Source: Mycobacterium sp. URHD0025
GTDB taxonomy: Bacteria; Actinomycetota; Actinomycetes; Mycobacteriales; Mycobacteriaceae
Length of the DNA: 64,000 bases
Direction: 5' to 3'
Assembly: GCF_000426065.1 (NCBI RefSeq)
Contig: NZ_AUEQ01000009.1
Location: 62,001-126,000, forward strand
Made by a program: the position numbers and the translations under genes. A model generated the notes under the pieces. It saw only the letters and a program-made list of their open reading frames with translations. It was not told the DNA's origin and searched no databases. Each line of letters begins with the position of its first letter. Position 1 is the first letter of the stretch. Below, piece by piece: positions 45,318 to 55,553 of the stretch.

Positions 45318-46233
45318 GCCAGTCATTGTGCCTGAGGCGACGATGAGCATCGACCCGGAGGAACTCCTGCGCTGGTACGCCGACGCCCGGCGCGACCTGC
45401 CCTGGCGCCGGCCTGGCGTCACTGCCTGGCAGATCCTGGTCAGCGAGTTCATGCTGCAACAGACCCCGGTGGCCAGGGTCGAGCCGATCTGGCTGAACTG
45501 GATCGAACGGTGGCCCACCCCGTCGGCCACCGCCGCTGCCGGGTCAGCCGAGGTACTACGGGCCTGGGGCAAGCTGGGTTACCCACGCCGGGCCAAGCGC
45601 CTGCACGAGTGCGCCGTGGTGATCGCGGCCGAGCACGGCGACCAGGTACCCGCGAACGTCGAGACACTGCTGACATTGCCCGGCATCGGCGCCTACACAG
45701 CGCGTGCGGTGGCCTGCTTCGCGTACTCGGCCGATGTTCCGGTGGTCGACACCAACGTGCGCCGGGTGGTCACCAGGGTGCTGCACGGACAGGCCGACGC
45801 ACCGGCCCGAGCCCGCGATCTCGACGACGTGGCCGCACTGCTGCCCGCCGATACGACCGCGCCGACATTCTCGGCCGCCCTGATGGAACTCGGTGCGGTG
45901 GTGTGCACCGCACGCGCGCCGAGGTGTGGGACCTGTCCGCTGAGCACGTGCCGCTGGCGCACGGCGGGCTACCCGGCCGGGACGGTCGCCAAGCGGGTGC
46001 AGCGCTACGCCGGGACCGATCGGCAGGTCCGCGGAAAGCTACTGGATGTGTTGCGCGACAGTACAACTCCGGTCACCCGCGCCCAACTCGACGTGGTGTG
46101 GCTGTCGGACACCGCCCAACGCGACCGCGCACTGGACTCGCTGCTGGTCGACGGGTTGGTGGAGCAGACCGCGGAGGGCCTCTTCGCGCTGGCGGGCGAA
46201 GGTGACGATGCACGCGACGCAGGCGCGCGCTGA
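45316..46233 (+). CDS. mutY: Adenine DNA glycosylase MutY
   Basis: Base-excision repair glycosylase of 305 residues that removes A opposite 8-oxoG. The catalytic region includes SEFMLQQTPVARV and LPGIGAYTARAVACFAY with DTNVRRV after it (catalytic Asp), and an iron-sulfur cluster loop C-x6-C-x2-C-x5-C (VCTARAPRCGTCPLSTC). A start at ATG 45316 gives MPVIVPEAT, similar to the M. tuberculosis protein; ATG 45343 is the alternative. It is divergent from canB with overlapping start codons. Confidence 0.93.
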   Translation: MPVIVPEATMSIDPEELLRWYADARRDLPWRRPGVTAWQILVSEFMLQQTPVARVEPIWLNWIERWPTPSATAAAGSAEVLRAWGKLGYPRRAKRLHECAVVIAAEHGDQVPANVETLLTLPGIGAYTARAVACFAYSADVPVVDTNVRRVVTRVLHGQADAPARARDLDDVAALLPADTTAPTFSAALMELGAVVCTARAPRCGTCPLSTCRWRTAGYPAGTVAKRVQRYAGTDRQVRGKLLDVLRDSTTPVTRAQLDVVWLSDTAQRDRALDSLLVDGLVEQTAEGLFALAGEGDDARDAGAR

Positions 46234-46331
46234 GGAACCGAGAATCCGGCACCGAGGCGGAATTACATGAGGTCGGCATGAATCCGTACCGCGGCACACC
46301 ATTTGGACGTCGGCTCACATAAAACGGAAGC

Positions 46332-46637
46332 ATGTCAAGCAAATTCTCGATGATTTTTGCGTGCACGGCAGTGGGCCTGGGACTGGGTGTGGGCCTGGCG
46401 GCACCCGCCGGCGCCGCACCCTCGGGCACCGGGTCGGCAGCCGATACCGTCGGCGACCTACAGAGCCGCGGCTATCACGTGCAGGTCAACTCCAATGCCA
46501 ATACGGCCCTGTCGAACTGCCGGGTGACCGGGGTGCACGGGCTGGCCGACTCCAACATCGACGAGGACGGGTACCGGATCGATCCGTCCCGGCACACCAC
46601 CGTCTACGTCAACGTGTCCTGCCAGCCCGACGGCTGA
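46332..46637 (+). CDS. Small secreted protein with signal peptide
   Basis: Protein of 101 residues. A signal peptide (about 1-30, ACTAVGLGLGVGLAAPAGAA) is followed by a 70-residue mature domain (SRGYHVQVNSNANTALSNCRVTGVHGL...VSCQPDG) with two cysteines that may pair. Short mycobacterial proteins of this look are common; function is unknown. It lies between mutY and a GlxA-type regulator. Confidence 0.7.
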   Translation: MSSKFSMIFACTAVGLGLGVGLAAPAGAAPSGTGSAADTVGDLQSRGYHVQVNSNANTALSNCRVTGVHGLADSNIDEDGYRIDPSRHTTVYVNVSCQPDG

Positions 46638-46641
46638 GGCG

Positions 46642-47613
46642 TTACGCCGTGACGGCTTCTTCGTCTACGCCGCAGGCGAATTGGCGTCGATAGTCCGAAG
46701 GCGTCAGTCCGATCACCCGGCGGAAGTGATGACGCAGCAGCGTCGCGGTACCGAAACCGGTCTGCCCCGCGACCCGGTCGATGTCCAGGTCGGACTCCTC
46801 GAGCAGCCTGCGCGCGTACAACACCCGCTGATCGGTGATCCACTGCATCGGGGTGGTGCCGGTCTCCTCGACGAACCGGCGCGCGAAGGTGCGCGTGGAC
46901 ATGGCGGACCGCCTGGCCAGGGTGGTCACCGTGTGCGGCTTGTCGAGATTGGCGATGATCCAATCGAGATGCGGGGCAAAGCCTTCCGAACATCGGACCG
47001 GAATCGGCTGGTCGATGAACTGGCGTTGCCCGCCATCGCGCTGCGGCGGGACCACCATCCGTCTGGCGATCTTGTTGGTGACCTCACTGCCGAGTTCGCG
47101 GCGAACAAGGTGCAGGCACGCATCGATGCCGGCAGCGGTGCCCGCACTGGTGATCAGATTGCCGTCGTCGACGAACAGGACGTTGCGATCAACCTTTGCG
47201 GTCGGGTATTTCCGCGCCAGCTCGTCGGCGTGCATCCAGTGCGTGGTGCACGGCCTACCGTCCAAGAGGCCGGCCGCACCCGCCAGGAACGCCCCCGAAC
47301 ACACAGTCAGGATGATGGAGCCGGCATCGGCGGCGGCCCGCACGGCGTCCAACGCCTCGGGCAGGTAATCGGCAGTGCCGATCGCCGGGATGGCCACCAG
47401 ATCGGCGCCGCGTAGGGCATCGAGGCCGTGCTCGGGCGTCAGCGTCGCTCCGACCGACGTCCGCACCGGCCGGCCCGGCTCGGGGCCGCAGACCTTGAAG
47501 TCGAAGTTGGGCACCCCGTCGGCGGACCGGTCGATCCCGAAAACCTCACAGATCACCCCGAACTCGAAAACGGCAAGACCATCGAGCACCAGTGTTGAGA
47601 CGCTTTTCAGCAT
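46642..47613 (-). CDS. GlxA-type transcriptional regulator (DJ-1/PfpI + AraC HTH)
   Basis: Regulator of 323 residues. The N-terminal DJ-1/PfpI-like domain (1-190) includes ILTVCSGAFLAGAAGLLDG, the nucleophile-elbow Cys region. The C-terminal AraC/XylS domain (about 220-315) has TTLARRSAMSTRTFARRFVEETGTTPMQWI and the second HTH VAGQTGFGTATLLRHHFRRVIGLTPSDYRRQF. Such regulators often respond to small amine ligands, though here none is known. It is divergent from a small membrane-protein gene across a short region with a 10-base inverted repeat that holds both start codons. Confidence 0.85.
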   Translation of the reverse strand: MLKSVSTLVLDGLAVFEFGVICEVFGIDRSADGVPNFDFKVCGPEPGRPVRTSVGATLTPEHGLDALRGADLVAIPAIGTADYLPEALDAVRAAADAGSIILTVCSGAFLAGAAGLLDGRPCTTHWMHADELARKYPTAKVDRNVLFVDDGNLITSAGTAAGIDACLHLVRRELGSEVTNKIARRMVVPPQRDGGQRQFIDQPIPVRCSEGFAPHLDWIIANLDKPHTVTTLARRSAMSTRTFARRFVEETGTTPMQWITDQRVLYARRLLEESDLDIDRVAGQTGFGTATLLRHHFRRVIGLTPSDYRRQFACGVDEEAVTA

Positions 47614-47684
47614 GGCAGTATTTTATCGCAAGGTGTCAGCGCTGCCACTGTTGGCGGTATATCTACCTGGCAACAATTACTGCC

Positions 47685-47927
47685 ATGACTGTTGCACTCG
47701 CTCTGATCATTCTGATCTCACCCTTCGCGGTCGCCGCGGCAGTGGGCTGGGCGGCACAGCGCGGCAATGTCCTGCGGTTCCGCCTCGACCTGTTCGACCT
47801 GCCGTTCGGGGTCAACCAACGCGACTACGACACCTACCGCGCAGGCCACGACCTCGACGCGATACGCAGCCGCTTCGAGCACCAGCCGGCCTGGCCCAGT
47901 GCGGGCGTCCTAGGCGAGCGCCGTTAG
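47685..47927 (+). CDS. Small membrane protein
   Basis: Protein of 80 residues: an N-terminal hydrophobic helix (TVALALIILISPFAVAAAVGWAA) and a soluble tail (FRLDLFDLPFGVNQRDYDTYRAGHDLDAIRSRFE). It has no recognised family and corresponds to no conserved name I know. Its start codon is the mirror image of the GlxA-type gene's, in TACTGCCATG. Its last 18 bases overlap the convergent hydrolase gene. Confidence 0.55.
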   Translation: MTVALALIILISPFAVAAAVGWAAQRGNVLRFRLDLFDLPFGVNQRDYDTYRAGHDLDAIRSRFEHQPAWPSAGVLGERR

Positions 47928-48671
47928 GAACCCCGTCACCGCTTCGCGGTACACCTCGGGGGCGTCGTCATGGATGAGATGCCCGGCGCCGGGAACGTGC
48001 AGATACCTTGCGTCCTGCGCGATGTCGGCCATCTCACGCATCTGCCCCGGCGGCGCCACCGAATTGCCCGCCTCGATGAGCAGCGTCGGAACCCGTACGT
48101 CCCGCCACTGCCGCCAGTAGTCCCGTGTCCCCCATTGGGCGGCGATGTCCAGCCACCACTGCGGATAACCGTGCAGCCGCCATCCGGTGGCCGTCCGGTC
48201 GAACGCCTCCAGGAAGTACCGGCCCGCGACCGGCCCGAATTCGTCGTAAACCTCTTGTGCTGAACCGAATTCGACCGGGAGGGCATGCACCCACGGCTCC
48301 CAGGGCCCGGTGGTGCGGCCACGGAAATCAGGAGCCATGTCCTCGACCACCACAGCGGCGGCCAGCTCCGGCCGGGCCGCGGCCAGGCACCAGGAATGCA
48401 ACGCGCCCATGGAGTGGCCGACCAACATCACCGGGCTGCCGAGCGCCGCGACGGCGTCACCGAGATCGTCGACGAAACGCTCGGTGCTGATCGGGTGCGG
48501 GTCGACGACATCGCGCCCTCGGTGCCATGGAGCGTCGTAGGTGTAGACCTCGCCCAACCCGGTCAGCCACGGCAATTGACGGGACCAGGTACTGCCCCGG
48601 CCCATCAGGCCGTGCACCAGGACGATGGGCACGCCGCGGCCCCCTCGGTGGGTGAGCAGATCTGTGACCAT
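47910..48671 (-). CDS. Alpha/beta hydrolase (Rv3591c position)
   Basis: Protein of 253 residues. The oxyanion LVHGLMGRGSTW is followed by the nucleophile elbow GHSMGA (Ser about residue 87), and the late His in GAGHLIHDD. Esterase or lipase-type substrates are likely but not identified. ATG 48671 has AGGA at normal spacing; ATG 48695 (MPTRQDIG) is an alternative. It overlaps the end of the preceding small gene by 18 bases and lies divergent from mhuD. Confidence 0.83.
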   Translation of the reverse strand: MVTDLLTHRGGRGVPIVLVHGLMGRGSTWSRQLPWLTGLGEVYTYDAPWHRGRDVVDPHPISTERFVDDLGDAVAALGSPVMLVGHSMGALHSWCLAAARPELAAAVVVEDMAPDFRGRTTGPWEPWVHALPVEFGSAQEVYDEFGPVAGRYFLEAFDRTATGWRLHGYPQWWLDIAAQWGTRDYWRQWRDVRVPTLLIEAGNSVAPPGQMREMADIAQDARYLHVPGAGHLIHDDAPEVYREAVTGFLTALA

Positions 48672-48748
48672 CCCGATATCCTGCCGGGTCGGCATTCGGC
48701 GGGCAGGAGCGGAGCGACCCGGGATGGCTGTTGGGTAACCTGAACACC

Positions 48749-49066
48749 ATGCCCGTCGTGAAGATCAACGCCATCGAGGTCCCGCCAAACGCCGGCCCGG
48801 AACTGGAGAAGCGGTTCGCGAACCGTGCACATGCCGTCGACAGTCAGCCCGGTTTCCTCGGCTTCCAGTTGCTGCGCCCGGTCAAGGGTGAAGACCGCTA
48901 CTTCGTGGTGACGCAGTGGGAAACCGAAGAGGCCTTCCAGGCCTGGGCCTCGGGCCCGGCGGTCGAGGCACACAAGGGCCAGCAGGCAAAGCCTGTGGCG
49001 ACCGGCGCATCGCTGCTGGAGTTCGAGGTTGTGCTGGACGTTGCAGGGCCCGCTGCCCAGGCGTAG
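48749..49066 (+). CDS. mhuD: MhuD, heme-degrading monooxygenase
   Basis: IsdG-like antibiotic-biosynthesis-monooxygenase-fold enzyme of 105 residues, near identical in pattern to Rv3592. It opens heme to mycobilin and iron without CO release. Active-site residues are in place: Asn7 (KINAIE), Trp66 (FQAWAS) and His75 (EAHKG). A good start ATG 48749 has no strong Shine-Dalgarno, so it may be leaderless. It is followed closely by lpqF. Confidence 0.95.
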   Translation: MPVVKINAIEVPPNAGPELEKRFANRAHAVDSQPGFLGFQLLRPVKGEDRYFVVTQWETEEAFQAWASGPAVEAHKGQQAKPVATGASLLEFEVVLDVAGPAAQA

Positions 49067-50408
49067 CCGCGGCCGGACGCTGCGCCGCACGGTTGGCCTT
49101 ACGGCCATCACGGCGGTCGCCGCTGCCCTGGCTTGTGGCTGTTCGCAGAGCGTCGCGCCGGCGGCGGAACTGTCCTACGGCGCGCACATCGACACCATCA
49201 CCCCGCCTGGTCTGCGAGCCAAGCAGACCATGGACATGCTGAACTCCGACTGGCCCATCGGGCCCATCGGTGTGCGCACCCTGGCCGCACCCGAGAAGGT
49301 CGATCTGGTGGGCACCAAGATGGACTCCATCTGGTGGGATCGCCCGTTCAAGGTCACCTCGGTCGACATCGGGGCCGCGCAGGCGACGTTGCACGTGCTG
49401 ACGTCCTACAACGTGGCTCAGGACATCGAGCTGCGGACCAATGACGTGGGCCTGGTCGACCGTTTCGACGTCACGCTGGTACCGCCGAAGATCGAGAAGT
49501 GGTCCGACATCGACACCGAGCTGACCAAGTCGGGCGCGCGCTACTCCTACCGGGTGTCCAAAGTGGTCGACGGCAAGTGCGAGCAGGTCGCGGGCACCAA
49601 CACCGACATGTCACTACCGTTGGCCTCGATCTTCAAACTGTATGTGCTCCTTGCGGTTTCGGATGCGGTCAAGGCCGGCACCGTGAATTGGGACGATCAC
49701 CTCACGATCACCAAAGAAGGCAAGAAGCTGGGCTCCGCCGGGTTGGACAAGCTTCCCCCCGGAGCTCAGATCACCGTGCGGACCGCCGCCCAGCAGATGA
49801 TCTCGGCCAGCGACAACATGGCCACCGATCTGCTGATCGGGCGGGTCGGCCCGGCGGCCGTGGAACGTGCGCTGGTGACGGCGGGTCATCACGATCCGGC
49901 GAGCATGACGCCGTTCCCGACCATGCACGAGGTGTTCTCGGTCGGTTGGGGCGAGCCCAACCTTCGCGACCAGTGGCGCAACGCGTCGCACGCCGATCGG
50001 GTGGCACTGCTGCAGCAGACCAATTCCCGCCCGTACGAACCGGATCCGTACCGGACCCACACCCCGGCTTCCAACGACGGCCTGGAATGGTTCGCCAGTG
50101 CCGCCGACATCTGCCGGGTGCACGCCGCGTTGCAGGCCTCGGCCGTCGGACCGGCCGCACCGGTGAAGGACATCCTGTCGGCCCTCCCCGGCATCGACCC
50201 AGACCCCGCGAAATGGCGCTACATCGGCGCCAAGGGCGGCAACCTGCCGGGCGACCTCACTTTCAGCTGGTACGCGGTGGACTACACCGGCCAGCCTTGG
50301 GTCTTCAGTTTCCAGCTGAACTGGCCGAAGTTCCGCAGCCCTACTGCCGCTGGCTGGCTGTTGCAGATTGCCAAGCGGGCGTTCGCCATGGCGCCGGTGG
50401 GACGGTAG
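49029..50408 (+). CDS. lpqF: LpqF-like lipoprotein with serine hydrolase (beta-lactamase) fold
   Basis: Exported protein of about 459 residues. A basic N terminus and hydrophobic core end in a lipobox-like ALAC (near residue 36), making it a lipoprotein. The C-terminal half resembles class A penicillin-binding/beta-lactamase enzymes: SIFKLY (S-x-x-K), then SASDN (S-D-N motif) and SALPGIDPDPAKWRYIGAKGG near the KTG position. In mycobacteria LpqF-type proteins are cell-wall-linked. The start is uncertain: TTG 49029 lies inside the mhuD 3' end. Confidence 0.78.
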   Translation: MCWTLQGPLPRRSRGRTLRRTVGLTAITAVAAALACGCSQSVAPAAELSYGAHIDTITPPGLRAKQTMDMLNSDWPIGPIGVRTLAAPEKVDLVGTKMDSIWWDRPFKVTSVDIGAAQATLHVLTSYNVAQDIELRTNDVGLVDRFDVTLVPPKIEKWSDIDTELTKSGARYSYRVSKVVDGKCEQVAGTNTDMSLPLASIFKLYVLLAVSDAVKAGTVNWDDHLTITKEGKKLGSAGLDKLPPGAQITVRTAAQQMISASDNMATDLLIGRVGPAAVERALVTAGHHDPASMTPFPTMHEVFSVGWGEPNLRDQWRNASHADRVALLQQTNSRPYEPDPYRTHTPASNDGLEWFASAADICRVHAALQASAVGPAAPVKDILSALPGIDPDPAKWRYIGAKGGNLPGDLTFSWYAVDYTGQPWVFSFQLNWPKFRSPTAAGWLLQIAKRAFAMAPVGR

Positions 50409-50415
50409 TCACCAG

Positions 50416-50967
50416 CTAGCTGCTGCTCCGCAGGGTCCAAGCCTGGCCGCGGAAATGCATCACGGTGCGGCTCATCGGTGCGATATCAATGCGCCAGAAG
50501 GACTTTGGTGGAGCATCCAGGGCCACCAGGATGGCCGCCCGGACCACCGCCGGGTGTGTGACCGCGACCAGGCGCCCCCGCACCGGAGCCAGGCTGTCCA
50601 GCCAGCGGCGCACCCGATCGATGACATCGATCACGGATTCGCCGCCGTGCGGTGCCCGCCCCGGATCGGTCAGCCACATGGCCAGGTCCGCCGGTGACAC
50701 CCCGCCCAGCACACCACCGCGCCACCTACCGAAATCGAGATCGGCCAGGAGAGGTTCGACCGCCGCGGGCACGCCCAAGAGCTCCGCGGTCTGGCGGGTC
50801 CGTTTCTCCGGCCCGCAATACGCCGCATCGATGACACCCAGTTCGACGGCGGCGTCGGCCTGACGGTGGCCCAACGCATTGAGCGGCTCGTCGGTGGGAA
50901 ATCGTCCGGCCGCCGTCGCATCGGTCATCGCATGAGACACCAACGTCAGCCGGACGACCTCACTCAC
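50416..50967 (-). CDS. Histidine phosphatase family protein, downstream of cbtBA
   Basis: Protein of 183 residues from the phosphoglycerate-mutase-like superfamily. The usual RHG active site is altered to LVSHAMTDA: the phosphohistidine His12 is present but the preceding Arg is Ser. The second-half His motif is VAVTHPAVVRAA. Such genes follow cbtA in actinobacteria. A role in cobalamin lower-ligand phosphate removal (CobC-type) is possible, but the changed active site makes activity uncertain. It starts by GTGA-type overlap with the cbtA stop (50964-50967). Confidence 0.75.
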   Translation of the reverse strand: MSEVVRLTLVSHAMTDATAAGRFPTDEPLNALGHRQADAAVELGVIDAAYCGPEKRTRQTAELLGVPAAVEPLLADLDFGRWRGGVLGGVSPADLAMWLTDPGRAPHGGESVIDVIDRVRRWLDSLAPVRGRLVAVTHPAVVRAAILVALDAPPKSFWRIDIAPMSRTVMHFRGQAWTLRSSS

Positions 50968-51734
50968 GCGGTCAGCTGCTCCTCACGCCTGCCTTCGAGG
51001 ACCCTGGAGGCCAGGGCACCGAACACCAGCCCGATCGTCGCCCAGATCACCACCTGGGTGCCCAGCGAATAGAGCCTGAACTCGTAGAGGTCATCGGCGG
51101 GGAACGTCGACGGTGTCTCGTGGATGCCCGGCAGGATCAGGAACACCACGGCCATCGACACCACGTAGTCCGCGACGCCGGCCAGGCTGGCATTCCACAC
51201 CCCCAGCTTCGGCGTCAGCCGCCGTGCCAGCAGGACCGAACCGACGAACAACCCCGCCGACAGCACCACCAGCAGCAGGTACAGCAGGGTGCGCTGCTGG
51301 ATGGTCCCGTCGAGACTCACAGCCGGTGGATTGGGCGGGTACTTGAGCGCCGGGACGATCCACAGGGAGACCAGCATGCCGCCCGCGGTCAGCGCCGCCA
51401 ATGCCCGCGCCGACAGGTTGGCCCGGCCGTACACCACACAGAACACGACGGCCAGCAGGGCGCCCATCGCCACACTGAAGATCAGGACACCGAGGCCCAT
51501 GCCGATGTTGGATTGCACGCCGCGGCTGAACACCTCGGCACTCTCGCCGCCGCCGTGGGAATGCCCGCCGGCACCATGGCTGTGTTCCGCCGCCTCATGC
51601 GCCGCGCCGCCACTGTTCTCGAAGTCGATCGCCCGGCCGATGACCGGTTCGATCAGCACCTTCGCCCAGATGAAGGCGAGTACGCCGGCCAGGGCGCCGG
51701 CAAGCATGCCGCGCCCGATAATCTGCTTTTCCAT
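50964..51734 (-). CDS. cbtA: CbtA, cobalt transporter subunit
   Basis: Membrane protein of 256 residues with about six helices and a His-rich cytoplasmic or external loop (HEAAEHSHGAGGHSHGGG, about 46-63). CbtAB are known as predicted B12-riboswitch-controlled cobalt transporters. Other features are the LPALKYPPNPPAV-type conserved loop (PALKYPPNPPAVS near 128) and GIHETPSTFPADDLYEFRLYS near 200. It follows cbtB by 24 bases. Confidence 0.87.
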   Translation of the reverse strand: MEKQIIGRGMLAGALAGVLAFIWAKVLIEPVIGRAIDFENSGGAAHEAAEHSHGAGGHSHGGGESAEVFSRGVQSNIGMGLGVLIFSVAMGALLAVVFCVVYGRANLSARALAALTAGGMLVSLWIVPALKYPPNPPAVSLDGTIQQRTLLYLLLVVLSAGLFVGSVLLARRLTPKLGVWNASLAGVADYVVSMAVVFLILPGIHETPSTFPADDLYEFRLYSLGTQVVIWATIGLVFGALASRVLEGRREEQLTA

Positions 51735-51758
51735 TGTCTCGGTTGTCTGCCCGGTAGC

Positions 51759-51974
51759 TCAGTGGCAGGGGAAACCGAGCAGGTGCCGGGCGTCGTGCAC
51801 GAACTCGTGCACGTAGGTGTTGTTCCCGAGAACCGATGTCGCGCCCTGGTCCATCCCGACGAAGTAAAGGGCCAGCAGCGCGACGAACGCCGTCAGCGTC
51901 AGCCACAGCACCGCCTTGGTGGCCGAGAGATCGATCGGCCGGGCGTGGATGGTCCGTGCGTCAGTGGAAGTCAT
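51759..51974 (-). CDS. cbtB: CbtB, cobalt transporter small subunit
   Basis: Single-helix protein of 71 residues (AVLWLTLTAFVALLALYFVGMDQG), with the CbtB hallmark C terminus VHEFVHDARHLLGFPCH that supplies His and Cys for metal. It is the first gene of cbtB-cbtA-phosphatase. A cobalamin riboswitch lies upstream, and AAAGGA precedes the ATG. Confidence 0.9.
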   Translation of the reverse strand: MTSTDARTIHARPIDLSATKAVLWLTLTAFVALLALYFVGMDQGATSVLGNNTYVHEFVHDARHLLGFPCH

Positions 51975-52016
51975 CTACTGGTCCTTTCTGGGAATTCGCG
52001 TCCCAGTCCGTGTCGT

Positions 52017-52086
52017 GACAGGTCAGGGTCTGACTGTTAACAGTGGCGCGGCCGTTCTGGAGTCTCACCAGATTCCGTTGCCTGTC
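52017..52086 (-). promoter_or_regulatory. Cobalamin riboswitch upstream of cbtBA
   Basis: The minus-strand core reads GGAATCTGGTGAGACTCC, then GGCCGCGCCACTGT with the B12 box GCCACTG (52041-52047 on plus). Six-base closing stem: GACAGG (52081-52086) pairs with CCTGTC (52017-52022). It lies 42 bases upstream of cbtB, where a hairpin CTGGG...CCCAG comes just before AAAGGA, a likely control point for translation. Cobalamin binding would shut cobalt uptake. Confidence 0.85.
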
Positions 52087-52140
52087 GATTACATCAGCAT
52101 CCTAACTACAGCGCAGGAGATCTCCCCATCGGCGGGTATG

Positions 52141-52174
52141 AAAAACGCCCCCACCGAAATGGTGGGGGCGTTTT
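52141..52174 (-). terminator. Terminator after clpC1
   Basis: Perfect arms AAAACGCCCCCACC and GGTGGGGGCGTTTT surround a 5-base loop, with T/A runs on both sides. It lies 63 bases past the clpC1 stop and can also end transcription in the other direction. Confidence 0.92.
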
Positions 52175-52192
52175 CTGGACGAACCTATTCGG

Positions 52193-52236
52193 CTTCGTCG
52201 CCGGAGGCGACTATTCCGCTTCGTCGCCGGAGGCGA

Positions 52237-52244
<8 letters not shown>
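52193..52244. repeat. 26-base tandem duplication at the clpC1 3' end
   Basis: The unit 52193-52218 is repeated exactly as 52219-52244, directly next to each other. The clpC1 stop (52237-52239) is inside the second copy. On the minus strand each copy can be read as part of a D-E-A-E-stop ending, so a non-triplet copy has shifted where the protein ends. Confidence 0.9.
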
Positions 52245-54765
<2,521 letters not shown>

Positions 54766-55079
54766 CGGTGGTTACCTGCTCTCCATCGCTAGCGATACCC
54801 GCGTACGGCTGCGTCTATCGGTTTTCCAGTAGCCCGCACGTAGTATCTACCGTCCACTCTAATGGGCGGCTGTCTCGGGTGCGGAGGTTGGCGGTCGGTT
54901 CCCCGGGGGATGCACCCAGTACGAGCTGTCCACATCTAGTGCTGCAGATGACCAACGCCGCCGGTAGGCGAATCGTTTCCGAAATCCCCGGCTTTTCGGT
55001 TCGCCACTAGCGAAAAACTCCGGACCGGGAATTCTCACCGGTCCGGAGCTGGCAACTGTTGGTTAAGTTGCGGTTGTTT
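54766..55079. other. Intergenic region: clpC1 promoter and lsr2 terminator
   Basis: A 314-base region with no credible gene. It contains a 12-base perfect palindrome ATCGCTAGCGAT (54785-54796), 20-31 bases upstream of the clpC1 ATG, possibly a ClgR-type or other operator, and the lsr2 terminator hairpin at 55018-55048. Nothing else stands out. Confidence 0.6.
55018..55048 (-). terminator. Terminator after lsr2
   Basis: CTCCGGACCGG and CCGGTCCGGAG are 11-base perfect arms around a 9-base loop, 31 bases after the lsr2 stop codon. No T tract is obvious on the lsr2 strand beyond AGTTTTT-like bases. Confidence 0.8.
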
Positions 55080-55421
55080 TTATGTTGCGGCGTGGAAAGC
55101 GTCGATCACGTCTGCGGGGATGCGGCCACGGGTGGACACGTTGTGCCCGTTGCGACGAGCCCATTCGCGGATGGCGGCACTCTGCTCACGATCGATGGCG
55201 CCGCGGCCACGGGCCGGGCCTGCCGCGCGTCCGCGTCGGCGCCCACCGACCCGGCGTCCGGCCTCCACCCACTGCTTCAGGTCGTTACGTAGCTTGGCGG
55301 CATTCTTGGAGGAAAGGTCGATCTCATAGGTGACACCGTCGAGGCCGAATTCGACCGTCTCGTCGGCGGTCGCCTCACCGTCGAAATCGTCGACCAGTGT
55401 GACGGTCACTTTTTTCGCCAT
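55080..55421 (-). CDS. lsr2: Lsr2, nucleoid-associated H-NS-like silencer
   Basis: DNA-bridging xenogeneic silencer of 113 residues. The N-terminal oligomerisation domain ([25 protein letters not shown]) leads through a basic linker ([20 protein letters not shown]) to the C-terminal AT-hook-like DNA-binding domain with the Arg-Gly-Arg type motif in [20 protein letters not shown] 55421 is the standard start. Possible target in this window is the AT-richer gene at 29972-31111. Confidence 0.96.
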   Translation of the reverse strand: MAKKVTVTLVDDFDGEATADETVEFGLDGVTYEIDLSSKNAAKLRNDLKQWVEAGRRVGGRRRGRAAGPARGRGAIDREQSAAIREWARRNGHNVSTRGRIPADVIDAFHAAT

Positions 55422-55553
55422 TACCCCGCACCGAACCCTTCTGCACACGCATTGGTGACTACACCTGAGTATCCTGCATCCGCGCCCTAATGTGCCACAA
55501 AAACGCACACATTTCCAACGACCCGTCGATCCTGCGAGTTCCGTTGCGACGGC

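Noticed and set aside
54785..54796. Palindrome ATCGCTAGCGAT considered as a ClgR operator for clpC1
   Set aside because: I could not match it to a secure ClgR consensus; it is only noted in the intergenic entry.
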